NCBI RefSeq assembly: GCF_947488515.1
Contig: NZ_CANKZF010000001.1
Location: 558,001 to 622,000, forward strand
Source of the DNA: an uncultured Nocardioides sp.
GTDB taxonomy: Bacteria > Actinomycetota > Actinomycetes > Propionibacteriales > Nocardioidaceae
Direction of reading: 5' to 3'
DNA length: 64,000 bases
Below, piece after piece: positions 8,032 to 17,700 of this stretch; within the stretch, counting starts at the first letter, position 1, and every line of letters begins with the position of its first letter. The position numbers and the translations under genes are program-made. The notes beneath the pieces were generated by a model, which saw only the letters and a list, made by a program, of their open reading frames with translations, did not search any database and was not told the DNA's origin.

Positions 8032-8691
8032 CTAGGCCACCGCGTCGAGCCCGAGGAACGAACGCACCGCCTCCGCCCCCGTGACGCGGATCGGCTCGGC
8101 GTCCCGGACGAAGGTCTCGGGGGTCAGGACGAGCCCCTGGTTGAGCGCCAGCTCGCCCTCCCGCCGCTTGATCCGGCTCACCGCAGTGGGTCGGTAGCCG
8201 ACCTTGCGGGAGACGCCGAGCGACGCCGGGTTGTCGAGGAACGCCGCCGAGGTGATCTCCTCGAAGCCGAGGTGGTCGAAGAGCAGCTCGCACATCGCCC
8301 GGCGCATGGCCGTGCCGAGCCCGCGGCCCTGGAACTCGCGGCCCAGCCACGAGCCGGTCTCCCCGGTCCGGGTCACCGGGAAGTGCTTCGCGGCCACCCC
8401 CTGGGCACCGATCACGCGGCCGTCGAGGACCACGGCGAGGTCGAGGCAGAAGTCCTCGGGCGAGAAGGTGGACCGCTTGCCCCAGTGGTACGCCGCAGTG
8501 TTGCGGGCGAGCTCACCGGGCGCGGCGGCGGTCCACGGGAAGTAGAACGGCATCTCGGCCGGGTCGTGGATGCCCTTCTCGGCGAGGTCGCACAGCTCGA
8601 GGATGAGCTCGTCGGTCAGACCGCGCAGCTCGAGCGGGCCGGCCTGCACGTGCAGGCCGAAGGGCGGGAAGAGGTCGACGAGGGTGCTCAC
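8032..8691 (-). CDS. GNAT family N-acetyltransferase (RimJ-like)
   Basis: A ~219-aa GNAT enzyme. The acetyl-CoA binding motif GREFQGRGLGTAMRRAM and the following LGFEEITSAAFLDNPASLGVSRKVGY are characteristic of the RimJ/RimL-type subgroup that acetylates protein N-termini or small molecules. The start is chosen at the GTG (8691) because the upstream extension has no family-like content. It lies alone between the sigma gene and the divergent VanW gene. The substrate cannot be told from sequence. Confidence 0.85.
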   Translation of the reverse strand: MSTLVDLFPPFGLHVQAGPLELRGLTDELILELCDLAEKGIHDPAEMPFYFPWTAAAPGELARNTAAYHWGKRSTFSPEDFCLDLAVVLDGRVIGAQGVAAKHFPVTRTGETGSWLGREFQGRGLGTAMRRAMCELLFDHLGFEEITSAAFLDNPASLGVSRKVGYRPTAVSRIKRREGELALNQGLVLTPETFVRDAEPIRVTGAEAVRSFLGLDAVA

Positions 8692-8792
8692 GCCCCCATC
8701 CCACCTCCTGCACCGCCAGGCGCTCAAATCGGTTTCCGACATCGACCACGGCACCGGCGCAACAACTGGTCGCCGAGCGACGTCTCCCCAGC

Positions 8793-9674
8793 ATGACCGC
8801 CGCGCCCGTCGAGCCGCTGCAGCTGCCGGCCCGCCTCACCGCTCCCCCGCGCCTGACCCAGCGCCACCCGTGGCTGCTGCCCGCCGCGACGGCGGTGCAC
8901 CGCGCGCGACGTCGTACGACCTGGGTGCGGGACGAGTGGTCCGGCCGCGTCGTGTGGGCCGCTCACCGCGGTTCCGCCGACCTCCCGGTGCGGCTCGTGC
9001 AGCACGGCTCGCTGCTCCTGCGCGAGCTCGACCCCGACCGGATGCACCTCCAGCACAACAAGGTCACCAACCTGCGTCTTGCTGCCGAGCGCGTGGACGG
9101 CCTCGTCATCGCCCCCGGTGAGACGTTCTCGTTCAACCGGGTCGTCGGCAACTGCACGAGACGCAAGGGGTACGTCGAGGGGATGCGGCTGTCCAACGGG
9201 TCGGCGGAGGCCGGCGTCGGCGGCGGGATCTGCCAGCTGGCCAATCTCGTGCACTGGATGGTCCTGCACTCCCCGCTGACCGTGGTCGAGCGCTCGGAGC
9301 ACTCCTTCGACCCCTTCCCCGACCAGGGTCGCGTGCTGCCGTGGGGCGTCGGCTGCTCGATCGTCTACAACTACGTCGACCTGGTCGTGCGCAACGACAC
9401 CGACCGCCCGTTCCAGCTGCGGGCGTGGGTGGGCCGGCGCTACCTGCACGGGCAGCTGCGCACCGACGAGCGACCGGACCACTCCTACCGGGTCGAGGCC
9501 CGGCACGAGCAGTTCCTGCGGCAGGACGGACGCGTGTTCCGGCGCAACCAGATCTGGCGCCGGGTCATCGGCCGCCGCACCGGGGACCAGGTCGGCGAGG
9601 AGCTGGTGAAGAAGAACTGTGCGCTGGTCGTCTACGAGCCCCGGCCCGACGTGGACGTCATCGACGTCGGCTGA
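8793..9674 (+). CDS. VanW family protein
   Basis: A 293-aa protein whose central part is a VanW domain: HNKVTNLRLAAERVDGLVI, GETFSFNRVVGNCTRRKGY and GVGGGICQLANLVHWMVL. VanW is a gene of some vancomycin-resistance clusters, but the domain is widespread and its activity is unknown. A link to cell wall is suspected. No signal peptide or clear membrane span is visible, so it may be cytoplasmic. No vanA, vanH or vanX homologue is nearby, so there is no reason to infer glycopeptide resistance. A stem-loop follows the stop codon directly. Confidence 0.88.
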   Translation: MTAAPVEPLQLPARLTAPPRLTQRHPWLLPAATAVHRARRRTTWVRDEWSGRVVWAAHRGSADLPVRLVQHGSLLLRELDPDRMHLQHNKVTNLRLAAERVDGLVIAPGETFSFNRVVGNCTRRKGYVEGMRLSNGSAEAGVGGGICQLANLVHWMVLHSPLTVVERSEHSFDPFPDQGRVLPWGVGCSIVYNYVDLVVRNDTDRPFQLRAWVGRRYLHGQLRTDERPDHSYRVEARHEQFLRQDGRVFRRNQIWRRVIGRRTGDQVGEELVKKNCALVVYEPRPDVDVIDVG

Positions 9675-9675
9675 C

Positions 9676-9709
9676 GGCGTCTGGCACGGGCAGGCCGGGT
9701 GCCGACGCC
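9676..9709 (+). terminator. Stem-loop after the VanW gene
   Basis: GGCGTC pairs with GACGCC and, after a one-base bulge, GGCAC pairs with GTGCC. It starts two bases after the stop codon and lacks a U-run. A likely high-G+C terminator. Confidence 0.55.
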
Positions 9710-9830
9710 GCGGGCATGGCCCGAAATGACCATGCGGGATGACTGATCCTCGAATTGTCTGGACCACCTGTGTGCAGCAGGGTGGGTGGCCGTCAGTACT
9801 CCATCCCCCCATCAACAGGAGCACTCCCAG

Positions 9831-10397
9831 ATGAACACCGCCCGGCGGATCACCGCCACCGCCCTTGCCACCGCCGCGCTGGTCGCACCGTCCGCACTGG
9901 CTGCCACCGCCACCGCCGTGGCCACACCGGACAAGCCGACCAAGCCGGCGAAGACGGTGAAGGCGCAGACCAAGCAGCTGCTCAAGGACATCGCGGGCAA
10001 GGACAAGCGCCTCGAGCGGCTCTCGACCAGCACCGCCGTCGAGGCTCTGGCCGACGACACCGAGACCGAGGTCGTGGCCAACGTGACCGACGCCCGGACC
10101 GTCCTCGCCGAGCTGAAGACCACTGTCGAAGCTGCCGACAGCACCGTCGACACCCGGGCCGCCCGCAAGGAGCTGCGCTCGTTCCGCGTCGAGAACTTCC
10201 GCATCGTCGTCACCATCGTGAAGAAGGTCGAGGGCCTCGAGGAGGCCGCTGCCGCCGACCCGGAGGCGGTCACCCACCTCGCCGCCGCCGAGGCCGCTGC
10301 GCTCGAGATCACGGCCACCAGCACCAAGGCCGACATCAGGGCCGCGCGCGATCACGTCAAGGACGCCCAGGCCGAGCTCGGGAGCGAGACCGCCTGA
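9831..10397 (+). CDS. Small secreted Ala/Lys-rich protein, unknown function
   Basis: A 188-aa protein with a clear Sec signal peptide (MNTARRITATALATAALVAP, cleavage likely after an Ala-x-Ala near residues 24-31). The mature part is rich in Ala, Glu, Lys, Thr and Val with long predicted helices (for example AARKELRSFRVENFRIVVTI) and no cysteines. The start ATG follows CAGGAG; an upstream extension adds residues unlike a signal peptide. No known domain is recognised. It is monocistronic, with a stem-loop terminator 17 bases downstream. Confidence 0.75.
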   Translation: MNTARRITATALATAALVAPSALAATATAVATPDKPTKPAKTVKAQTKQLLKDIAGKDKRLERLSTSTAVEALADDTETEVVANVTDARTVLAELKTTVEAADSTVDTRAARKELRSFRVENFRIVVTIVKKVEGLEEAAAADPEAVTHLAAAEAAALEITATSTKADIRAARDHVKDAQAELGSETA

Positions 10398-10413
10398 CAG
10401 CCGTCACGTCGCC

Positions 10414-10449
10414 CGAGGGGCGGTCATCCGACCGGGTGGCCGCCCCTCG
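10414..10449. terminator. Bidirectional stem-loop terminator
   Basis: A perfect 10-bp inverted repeat, CGAGGGGCGG and CCGCCCCTCG, with a 16-base loop between two convergent genes. It can serve both directions. Confidence 0.7.
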
Positions 10450-10461
10450 TCGTCGGTGGTG

Positions 10462-11535
10462 TCAGCCCGTCACTGCACGGCCACGGAGCACGATCGCGGT
10501 GGGCGTGCGCAGCACGGACAGGTCGGCGCGCGGGTCGCGGTCGTAGACGACGAAGTCCGCCGACGCGCCCTCGACCAGGCCGTCCACCCCGAGCCACTGC
10601 CGGGCCCGCCAGCTGGCGGCGCCGAGCGCGTCGTGGGCCGGAATCCCGATCCGCACGAGCGCCTCGATCTCCCCCGCGATGTTGCCGTGGCGGCTGATGC
10701 CTCCGCCGTCGGAGCCCGCGTAGATCGGCACCCCGGCCTCGTAGGCCGCCATGATCGTGGCGGGCATCCGTTCGTAGAGGCCGACCATCGTGTCAGCGTA
10801 GGCAGGGAACCGCTCCTGCCCGGCTGCCGCGTGCTCGGGGAACTTGTCGAGCTGCATGACGGTGGGCACCAGCCGGGTGCCGTGCTGGACCATCGCGTCG
10901 ATCAGGTCCTCGGTGAGACCGGTGCCGTGCTCGATGCAGTCGATACCCGCCTCGATCAGCCCGGGCAGCACGCCGTGGCCGAAGCAGTGCGCGGTCACCT
11001 TGGCACCCTCGGCGTGCGCGGCGGCGATGGCGTCGGCGAACGCCTCGGCGGGGAACGACGGGGCGAGGTCGCCCTCGTCGCGCGAGATCCAGTCGCCGAC
11101 CAGCTTGATCCAGCCGTCGCCGTTGCGGGCCTCCTGGGCGGCGTACGACGCCAGGTCGGCCGGCTCCACCTCGTGGGCGTAGCCGCGGATGTAGCGCTTC
11201 GTCGCGGCGATGTGCCGACCGCAGCGGATCAGCCGGGGCAGGTCGTCGCGGTCGTGGATCCAACGCGTGTCGGCGGCCGAACCGGCGTCGCGGATGAGGA
11301 GCGCCCCGCCGTCACGGTCGGCGATCGCCTGCTGCTCGGTGGCCGCGTCGTCGGTGGCACCGAAGTCGTCGAGCCCGAGGTGGCAGTGCGCGTCGACCAG
11401 GCCGGGGACGATCCAGCCCTCTGCGGCGGTGTCGGCACCGGGCTGCGCCTCGTAGGTGATGCGGCCGTCCACGACGTAGAGGTCCCGTGCCTCGCCGTCG
11501 GGCAGGACCGGTCCACGGAAGCGCTGCGCAGTCAT
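10462..11535 (-). CDS. Metal-dependent amidohydrolase family protein
   Basis: A 357-aa member of the amidohydrolase superfamily (imidazolonepropionase/prolidase-like). The metal ligands are in place: HxH in VDAHCHLG, a conserved Lys in WIKLVGDW, His in TAHCFGHG and IEHGTGL, and the Asp in YAGSDGGG. No signal peptide is seen, so it is cytoplasmic. The ATG at 11535 is preferred because a TAGGGT -10 box lies seven bases upstream, which points to a leaderless mRNA. Substrates in this family range from cyclic amides to dipeptides, and no neighbour narrows it down. Confidence 0.85.
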   Translation of the reverse strand: MTAQRFRGPVLPDGEARDLYVVDGRITYEAQPGADTAAEGWIVPGLVDAHCHLGLDDFGATDDAATEQQAIADRDGGALLIRDAGSAADTRWIHDRDDLPRLIRCGRHIAATKRYIRGYAHEVEPADLASYAAQEARNGDGWIKLVGDWISRDEGDLAPSFPAEAFADAIAAAHAEGAKVTAHCFGHGVLPGLIEAGIDCIEHGTGLTEDLIDAMVQHGTRLVPTVMQLDKFPEHAAAGQERFPAYADTMVGLYERMPATIMAAYEAGVPIYAGSDGGGISRHGNIAGEIEALVRIGIPAHDALGAASWRARQWLGVDGLVEGASADFVVYDRDPRADLSVLRTPTAIVLRGRAVTG

Positions 11536-11542
11536 GCGGCCG

Positions 11543-11548
11543 ACCCTA
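11543..11548 (-). promoter_or_regulatory. -10 box of the amidohydrolase gene
   Basis: TAGGGT on the minus strand, seven bases from the ATG. One of at least nine genes in the window with this leaderless arrangement. Confidence 0.45.
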
Positions 11549-11717
11549 GCCACACCGTCGTGCGGGCCGTTCCGTCCCGCTCCGAGCGCACGTCGGCAGC
11601 AGCGTGCCCAGTAGTGGGCATGACGTCGCGCGCGGTCCCGCCGAGGATGGGTTGATCCTGTGCACCGCGGTCGGTCCTGGGTGCGGCGACACAGACCTGC
11701 GCAGCAAGGAGCCTGCC

Positions 11718-14700
11718 GTGCCTGGTCCTCGACGTCTCGTCGTCCTGATGTCGCTCGTGCTGGCCGCGTCGGGGCTCTCCGTGCTGGTCACCTCCACCCC
11801 GGCCTCGGCCGCACCGTGCGACCCACCGGTCACCAACGCCGTCGCCTGCGAGAACACGCTGCCCGGCAGCCCTGAGAGCGAGTGGGGCATCACGGGTGCC
11901 GGGTCGAGCACCATCCAGGGCTTCGCGACGGACATGAGCGTGGACCAGGGGCAGACGATCGGGTTCAAGGTCGACACCCCGGCGACGTCGTACCGTCTCG
12001 ACATCTACCGGATGGGCTACTACGGCGGCGACGGCGCCCGGAGGGTCGCGACGGTCCTTCCCACGGTGCTCAACAACCAGCCCAACTGCCTCACCGCCGT
12101 GGCGACGGGCCTGGTCGACTGCGGCAACTGGACCCAGAACGCGTCGTGGGCGGTGCCGCCCACCGCGGTGTCGGGGATCTACTTCGCGCGGCTCGTGCGG
12201 ACCGACGGCACCGCCGGCGCGAGCCACGTCTTCTTCGTGGTGCGTGACGACGACGGCGGCTCGGACCTCCTCTTCCAGACCTCGGACACCACGTGGCAGG
12301 CCTACAACGCCTTCGGCGGCAACAGCCTCTACACGGGCGCGCCGGCCGGGCGCGCCTACAAGGTCAGCTACAACCGCCCGTTCACCACGCGGGGCAACGC
12401 CCCGGAGGACTGGGTCTTCAACTCCGAGTACCCGATGGTGCGCTTCCTCGAGTCCAACGGGTACGACGTCAGCTACAGCTCCGGCGTCGACACCGACCGT
12501 CGGGGCGCAGAGCTGCTCGAGCACGAGGCCTTCCTGTCCGTCGGACACGACGAGTACTGGTCCGGCGCACAGCGCGCCAACGTCGAGGCGGCCCGCGACG
12601 CGGGAGTCGACCTGGCGTTCTTCTCGGGCAACGAGGTCTTCTGGAAGACCCGGTGGGAGACCAGCATCGACGGCTCCGGGACGACGCACCGGACGCTGGT
12701 GTCGTACAAGGAGACCCACGCCAACGCCAAGATCGACCCGCTGGCGAACACCTGGACCGGCACCTGGCGCGACCCGCGATTCAGCCCGCCGGCCGACGGC
12801 GGTCGACCCGAGAACGGCCTCACCGGCACGATGTTCGCGATCAACTGCTGCGCCACCAACATGGTGGTCGGCCAGGCCGACGGCCAGATGCGCTTCTGGC
12901 GCAACACCCGCGTCGCCACCCTCGGCACGAACGCGACGACGACCATCGGCACCAACGTGATCGGCTACGAGTGGGACGAGGACCCCGACAACGGCTTCCG
13001 ACCACCGGGCACGTTCCGCGTGTCCCAGACGGCCGGCTCGGGCGAGCGCCTCCAGGACCACGGCAGCACGTACGCGCAGGGCCAGGCCACCCACGCGATG
13101 ACGACGTACCGCGCCGCGAGCGGGGCGCTGGTCTTCAGCGCGGGCACCATCCAGTGGGCCTGGGCGCTCGACAGCAACCACGACCGCGGGTCGGCCGCAC
13201 CGGACACGGCCGCCCAGCAGGCAACCGTCAACCTGCTCGCCGACATGGGGGTCCAGCCCGACACGCTGGCAACGGGTCTCGCTGCGGCGACCGCGTCCAC
13301 CGACACCACCGCCCCCACGGCCGCCATCACCTCGCCCGCGGCGGGCGCGACGCTGCCGGTCGGCTCGCCCGTCACCATCACCGGCACCGCGACAGATGCC
13401 GGGGGCGGCCGGGTCGCCGGCGTCGAGGTCTCGACCGACGGCGGCTCCACGTGGAGGCGCGCGAGCGGCCGCGCCACCTGGACCTACACGTTCACCCCGG
13501 CATCGGCCGGTGCGCTGACCCTGCGGGCCCGTGCCGTCGACGACAGCGCCCGGCTGGGCGCCGCGGCGACCACCTCCGTCACCGTCGGGACCCCGGCGAC
13601 ACCCTGCCCCTGCACGATCTGGCCGAGCACCGCCACGCCGGCCGGCACCGACCCCGACACCAGCGCGGTCGAGCTCGGCGTGAAGTTCCGCGCAGCCGTC
13701 GACGGCATGGTCACCGGGATCCGCTACTACAAGCCCACGCAGACCAGCGGCGTCCACGTCGGGTCGCTCTGGAGCAGCACCGGCACCCGGCTCGCGCAGG
13801 TCACCTTCACCAACGAGACGGCCAGCGGCTGGCAGCAGGCGTCCTTCGCGACACCCGTCCCCGTGACGGCGGGCACGACCTACGTGGCCTCCTACTTCAC
13901 CCCGAGCAGGTACGCCGTCACCTCGGGCTACTTCGCGTCCGCGGCGACCACGCGGGGGCCGTTGACGGCGCTGCAGGACGCTCCGTCGGGCGGCAACGGC
14001 CTCTACCGGTACACCACGACCGCCGGAGCCTTCCCCAACCAGACCTACGGCTCGGAGAACTACTGGGTCGACGTCGTCTTCACCGAGGCCAACGACACCA
14101 CCAAGCCGACGCTGACCAGCCGCACGCCCGCGCCGGGAGCGACTGGGGTGCCGCTGGCGAGCGACGTGACCGCCACGTTCTCCGAGCCGGTGCAGCAGTC
14201 GACCGCCACATTCGAGCTGCGGGGGCCCGGTGGTGCCCTCGTGCCCGCCACGGTGTCGTACGACGCCGCCAGCCGGACCGCGACGCTCGACCCGACCGCC
14301 CCGTTGTCCGCCACGACGACCTACACCGCCTCCCTCTCCGGCGCCCGCGACCCCGCCGGCAACCAGATGGATCCGGTGACGTGGTCCTTCACGACCGACA
14401 CCCCCGACACGACGAGCCCGACGGTCACGGGACGCACCCCGACCGCCGGCGCCACCGGGGTTGCGCTGGGCGTCTCGCCGACGGCCACGTTCAGCGAGCC
14501 GGTGCAGCAGACCACGATCGCCCTCGAGGTCCGCGGCCCGGGGAACACACTCGCGCCCGCCGCCACGACCTACGACGCCGCGAGCCGCACGGCAACCGTC
14601 AACCCGAACGCCAACCTCGCCGCGAGCACGACCTACACGGTCAACCTCACGGGGGCGCGGGACGCCTCGGGCAACCAGATGGACCCGGTGTCCTGGTCGT

Positions 14701-17700
14701 TCACCACGACGGCGGCGGTCTCCGAGTGCCCCTGCACGATCTGGCCCTCGACGGCAACGCCGGCGGGCACCGACCCCGACACCAGCCCGGTCGAGCTCGG
14801 CGTGCGGTTCCGCGCATCGACGGACGGCTTCGTGACCGGCATCCGCTACTACAAGCCCACGCAGACCAGTGGCGTCCACGTCGGGTCGCTCTGGACGAGC
14901 ACCGGCAACCGCCTGGGGCAGGTCACCTTCACCGGCGAGACGGCCAGCGGGTGGCAGCAGGCGACCTTCGCCAGTCCGATCGCGGTCACCGCCGGGACGA
15001 CCTACGTCGCGTCCTACTTCACGCCGAGCCGCTACGCGGTGAGCTCGGGCTACTTCGCGAGCGCAGCCACGACGCGCGGCCCCCTCACCGCGCTGCAGAA
15101 CGGGACCGACGGCGGCAACGGGCTCTACCGCTACACCTCGAGCGCGAGCACCTTCCCCGACCAGACCTACGGGTCGGAGAACTACTGGGTCGACGTGGTG
15201 TTCGAGGACGGGCCCGACTCCACCAGGCCCACCGTCACCGGGCGCACCCCCGCACCCGGTGCCACTGGTGTCGGCGTGGGCTCCGACGTGAGCGCCACCT
15301 TCTCCGAACCGGTGCAGCAGTCGACGCTCGGCCTCGAGCTCCGCGGCCCCGGCGGCACGATCGTCACCGGCACCACGTCCTACGACGCGGCGACCCGGAC
15401 TGCCGTCCTCGACCCGGCGGCAGCGCTGGCCGCCTCGACGACGTACACCGCGACCGTGACCGGCGTCCGCGACACCGCCGGCAACCTGATCGACCCCGTG
15501 TCGTGGACCTTCACCACCGACACGCCGGACACGACGAAGCCCACGCTCACCTCCCGGGCCCCCGCCCCCGGCGCGGGGACCGTCTCGACCGCCGTCTCGC
15601 CGACCGCGACGTTCAGCGAGGCGGTCCAGGCGGCCACGATCACCTTCGAGCTGCGCGCACCGGGCGGCGCGCTCGTCCCGGCGGCGACGACGTACGACGC
15701 CGCCAGCCGCACCTCGACCCTCGACCCGAGCGCCACCCTGGTCGCCAACACGACCTACACGGCCTCGGTGAGCGGTGCCAGGGACGCCGCCGGCAACGTG
15801 ATGGACGCGGTCACCTGGACCTTCACGACCAGCGCCACCACGTCGGGCTGCCCCTGCACGATCTGGCCGGTGAGCGCCACCCCGGCCGGCATCGACCCCG
15901 ACACGAGCGCGGTCGAGCTGGGCGTGAAGTTCCGGACGGACACGCCCGGCTACATCACCGGGATCCGGTACTACCGCCCCAGCCAGGCGACGGGGACCCA
16001 CGTGGGCAGCCTGTGGAGCGCGACCGGCACCCGGCTGGGCCAGGTCACCTTCGCCGGCGGCACGGCCAGCGGCTGGCAGGAGGCGATCTTCGCCTCACCT
16101 GTCGCGGTGACCGCCAACACGACCTACGTCGCCTCGTACTTCACCCCGAGCCGGTACGTCGTGAACAGCGGCTATTTCGCCTCCGCCGGCACCACCCGCG
16201 GACCGCTGACGGCGCTCCGCAACGGCGCCGACGGCGGCAACGGGCTCTACCGCTACACCTCGACCCCCAGCACCTTCCCCAACCTGAGCTACGGGTCCGA
16301 GAACTACTGGGTCGACGTCATCTTCCAGGAGGAGTCGAACGACACCACCCCGCCCACGCTCGAGGGGCGCGTCCCGGCGTCGGGTGCCACCGGCGTCCCG
16401 GCGTCGGTCCGGCCCCAGGCGATCTTCAGCGAGTCGGTCACGGGGTCGACCGTGGCGATGGTGCTGCGCGGCCCCGGCGGCCAGGTGGTGCCGTCCACCA
16501 CCGCCTACGACGTCGGCACCCGCACGGCCACCCTGACGCCCGGCGCCGGCCTCGAGTGGTCCACGTCGTACACCGTGGAGGTCAGCGGCGCCCGTGACGG
16601 GTCGGGAAACACCATGACGTCGGCGTCATGGTCGTTCCAGACCTCGGCACCCCCACCGCCCGGGCCCGAGGAAGGGCCGGGCGGCCCGATCGCCGTGGTC
16701 ACCAGCACCGGCAACCCGTCGTCGTCCTACCTCTCCGAGATCCTCCGGGCGGAGGGACTCAACGAGTTCGCCAACGTGCGGGTCTCCACGCTCAGCGCCG
16801 CCACCCTCGCGGCGTACTCCGTCGTGGTGCTGGGCGACGTGGGCATCACCGACGCCCAGGTCGCCGCCCTCACGAGCTGGGTCGAGGCCGGCGGCAACCT
16901 GATCGCCATGCGGCCCGACACCAGGCTGCACGGCCTCGCCGGGATCACCGCCCAGGCAGGCACCGTCACCGACGGCTACCTCGCCGTCAACGCGGCCGTT
17001 GAGCCCGGAGCCGGCATCACGACGGACACGATGCAGTTCCACGGAGCCGCCGGCCGATACTCCCTCAGCGGCGCCACCAGCGTCGCCACGCTCTACTCCA
17101 ACGCCACCACCAGCACCGGCCTGCCGGCCGTGACGCTGCGCAGCGTGGGGAGCAACGGCGGGCAGGTCGCCACGTGGGCCTTCGACCTCGCCCGCTCCGT
17201 GATCGCCACCCGGCAGGGCAACGTCGCCTGGGCCGGCCAGAACCGTGACGGCGCGACACCGAACCGGTCGAACGACCTCTTCTTCGGCGGCAGCGAACCG
17301 GACTGGCTCAACCTGTCCAAGGCCCACATCCCGCAGGCCGACGAGCAGCAGCGGCTGCTCGCCAACCTGGTCACGGTCACCGCCCGCGACCGGTTCCCGG
17401 TGCCGAGGTTCTGGTACTTCCCGGGCACCCACAAGGCCGTGGTCGTGGCCACCGGCGACGACCACGCCACCGGAGGCACGCCCGGGCGCTTCAGCACCTA
17501 CGCGGCGGCCAGCCCCAGCGGCTGCTCGGTCGTCCGGTGGGAGTGCCCGCGCTTCACGTCGTACGTCTTCACCAACACTCCGATGACCAACGCCCAGGCG
17601 GCGACCTTCGACGCCCAGGGCTTCGAGGTCGGCCTGCACCCGGACAACAGCTGCACGAACTTCCTGTCCTACCAGGCGCTCCTGAACGGCTACACCGACC

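Noticed and set aside
8793..9674. Vancomycin-resistance cluster, because of VanW
   Set aside because: VanW domains are widespread, and no vanH, vanA, vanX or van regulator genes are adjacent.
11532..16001. Long minus-strand ORF opposite the giant secreted gene
   Set aside because: It mirrors a G+C-rich coding strand with strong third-position bias. The plus strand has a signal peptide and recognisable domains; this one has only Arg/Gly/Val-rich low-complexity sequence.
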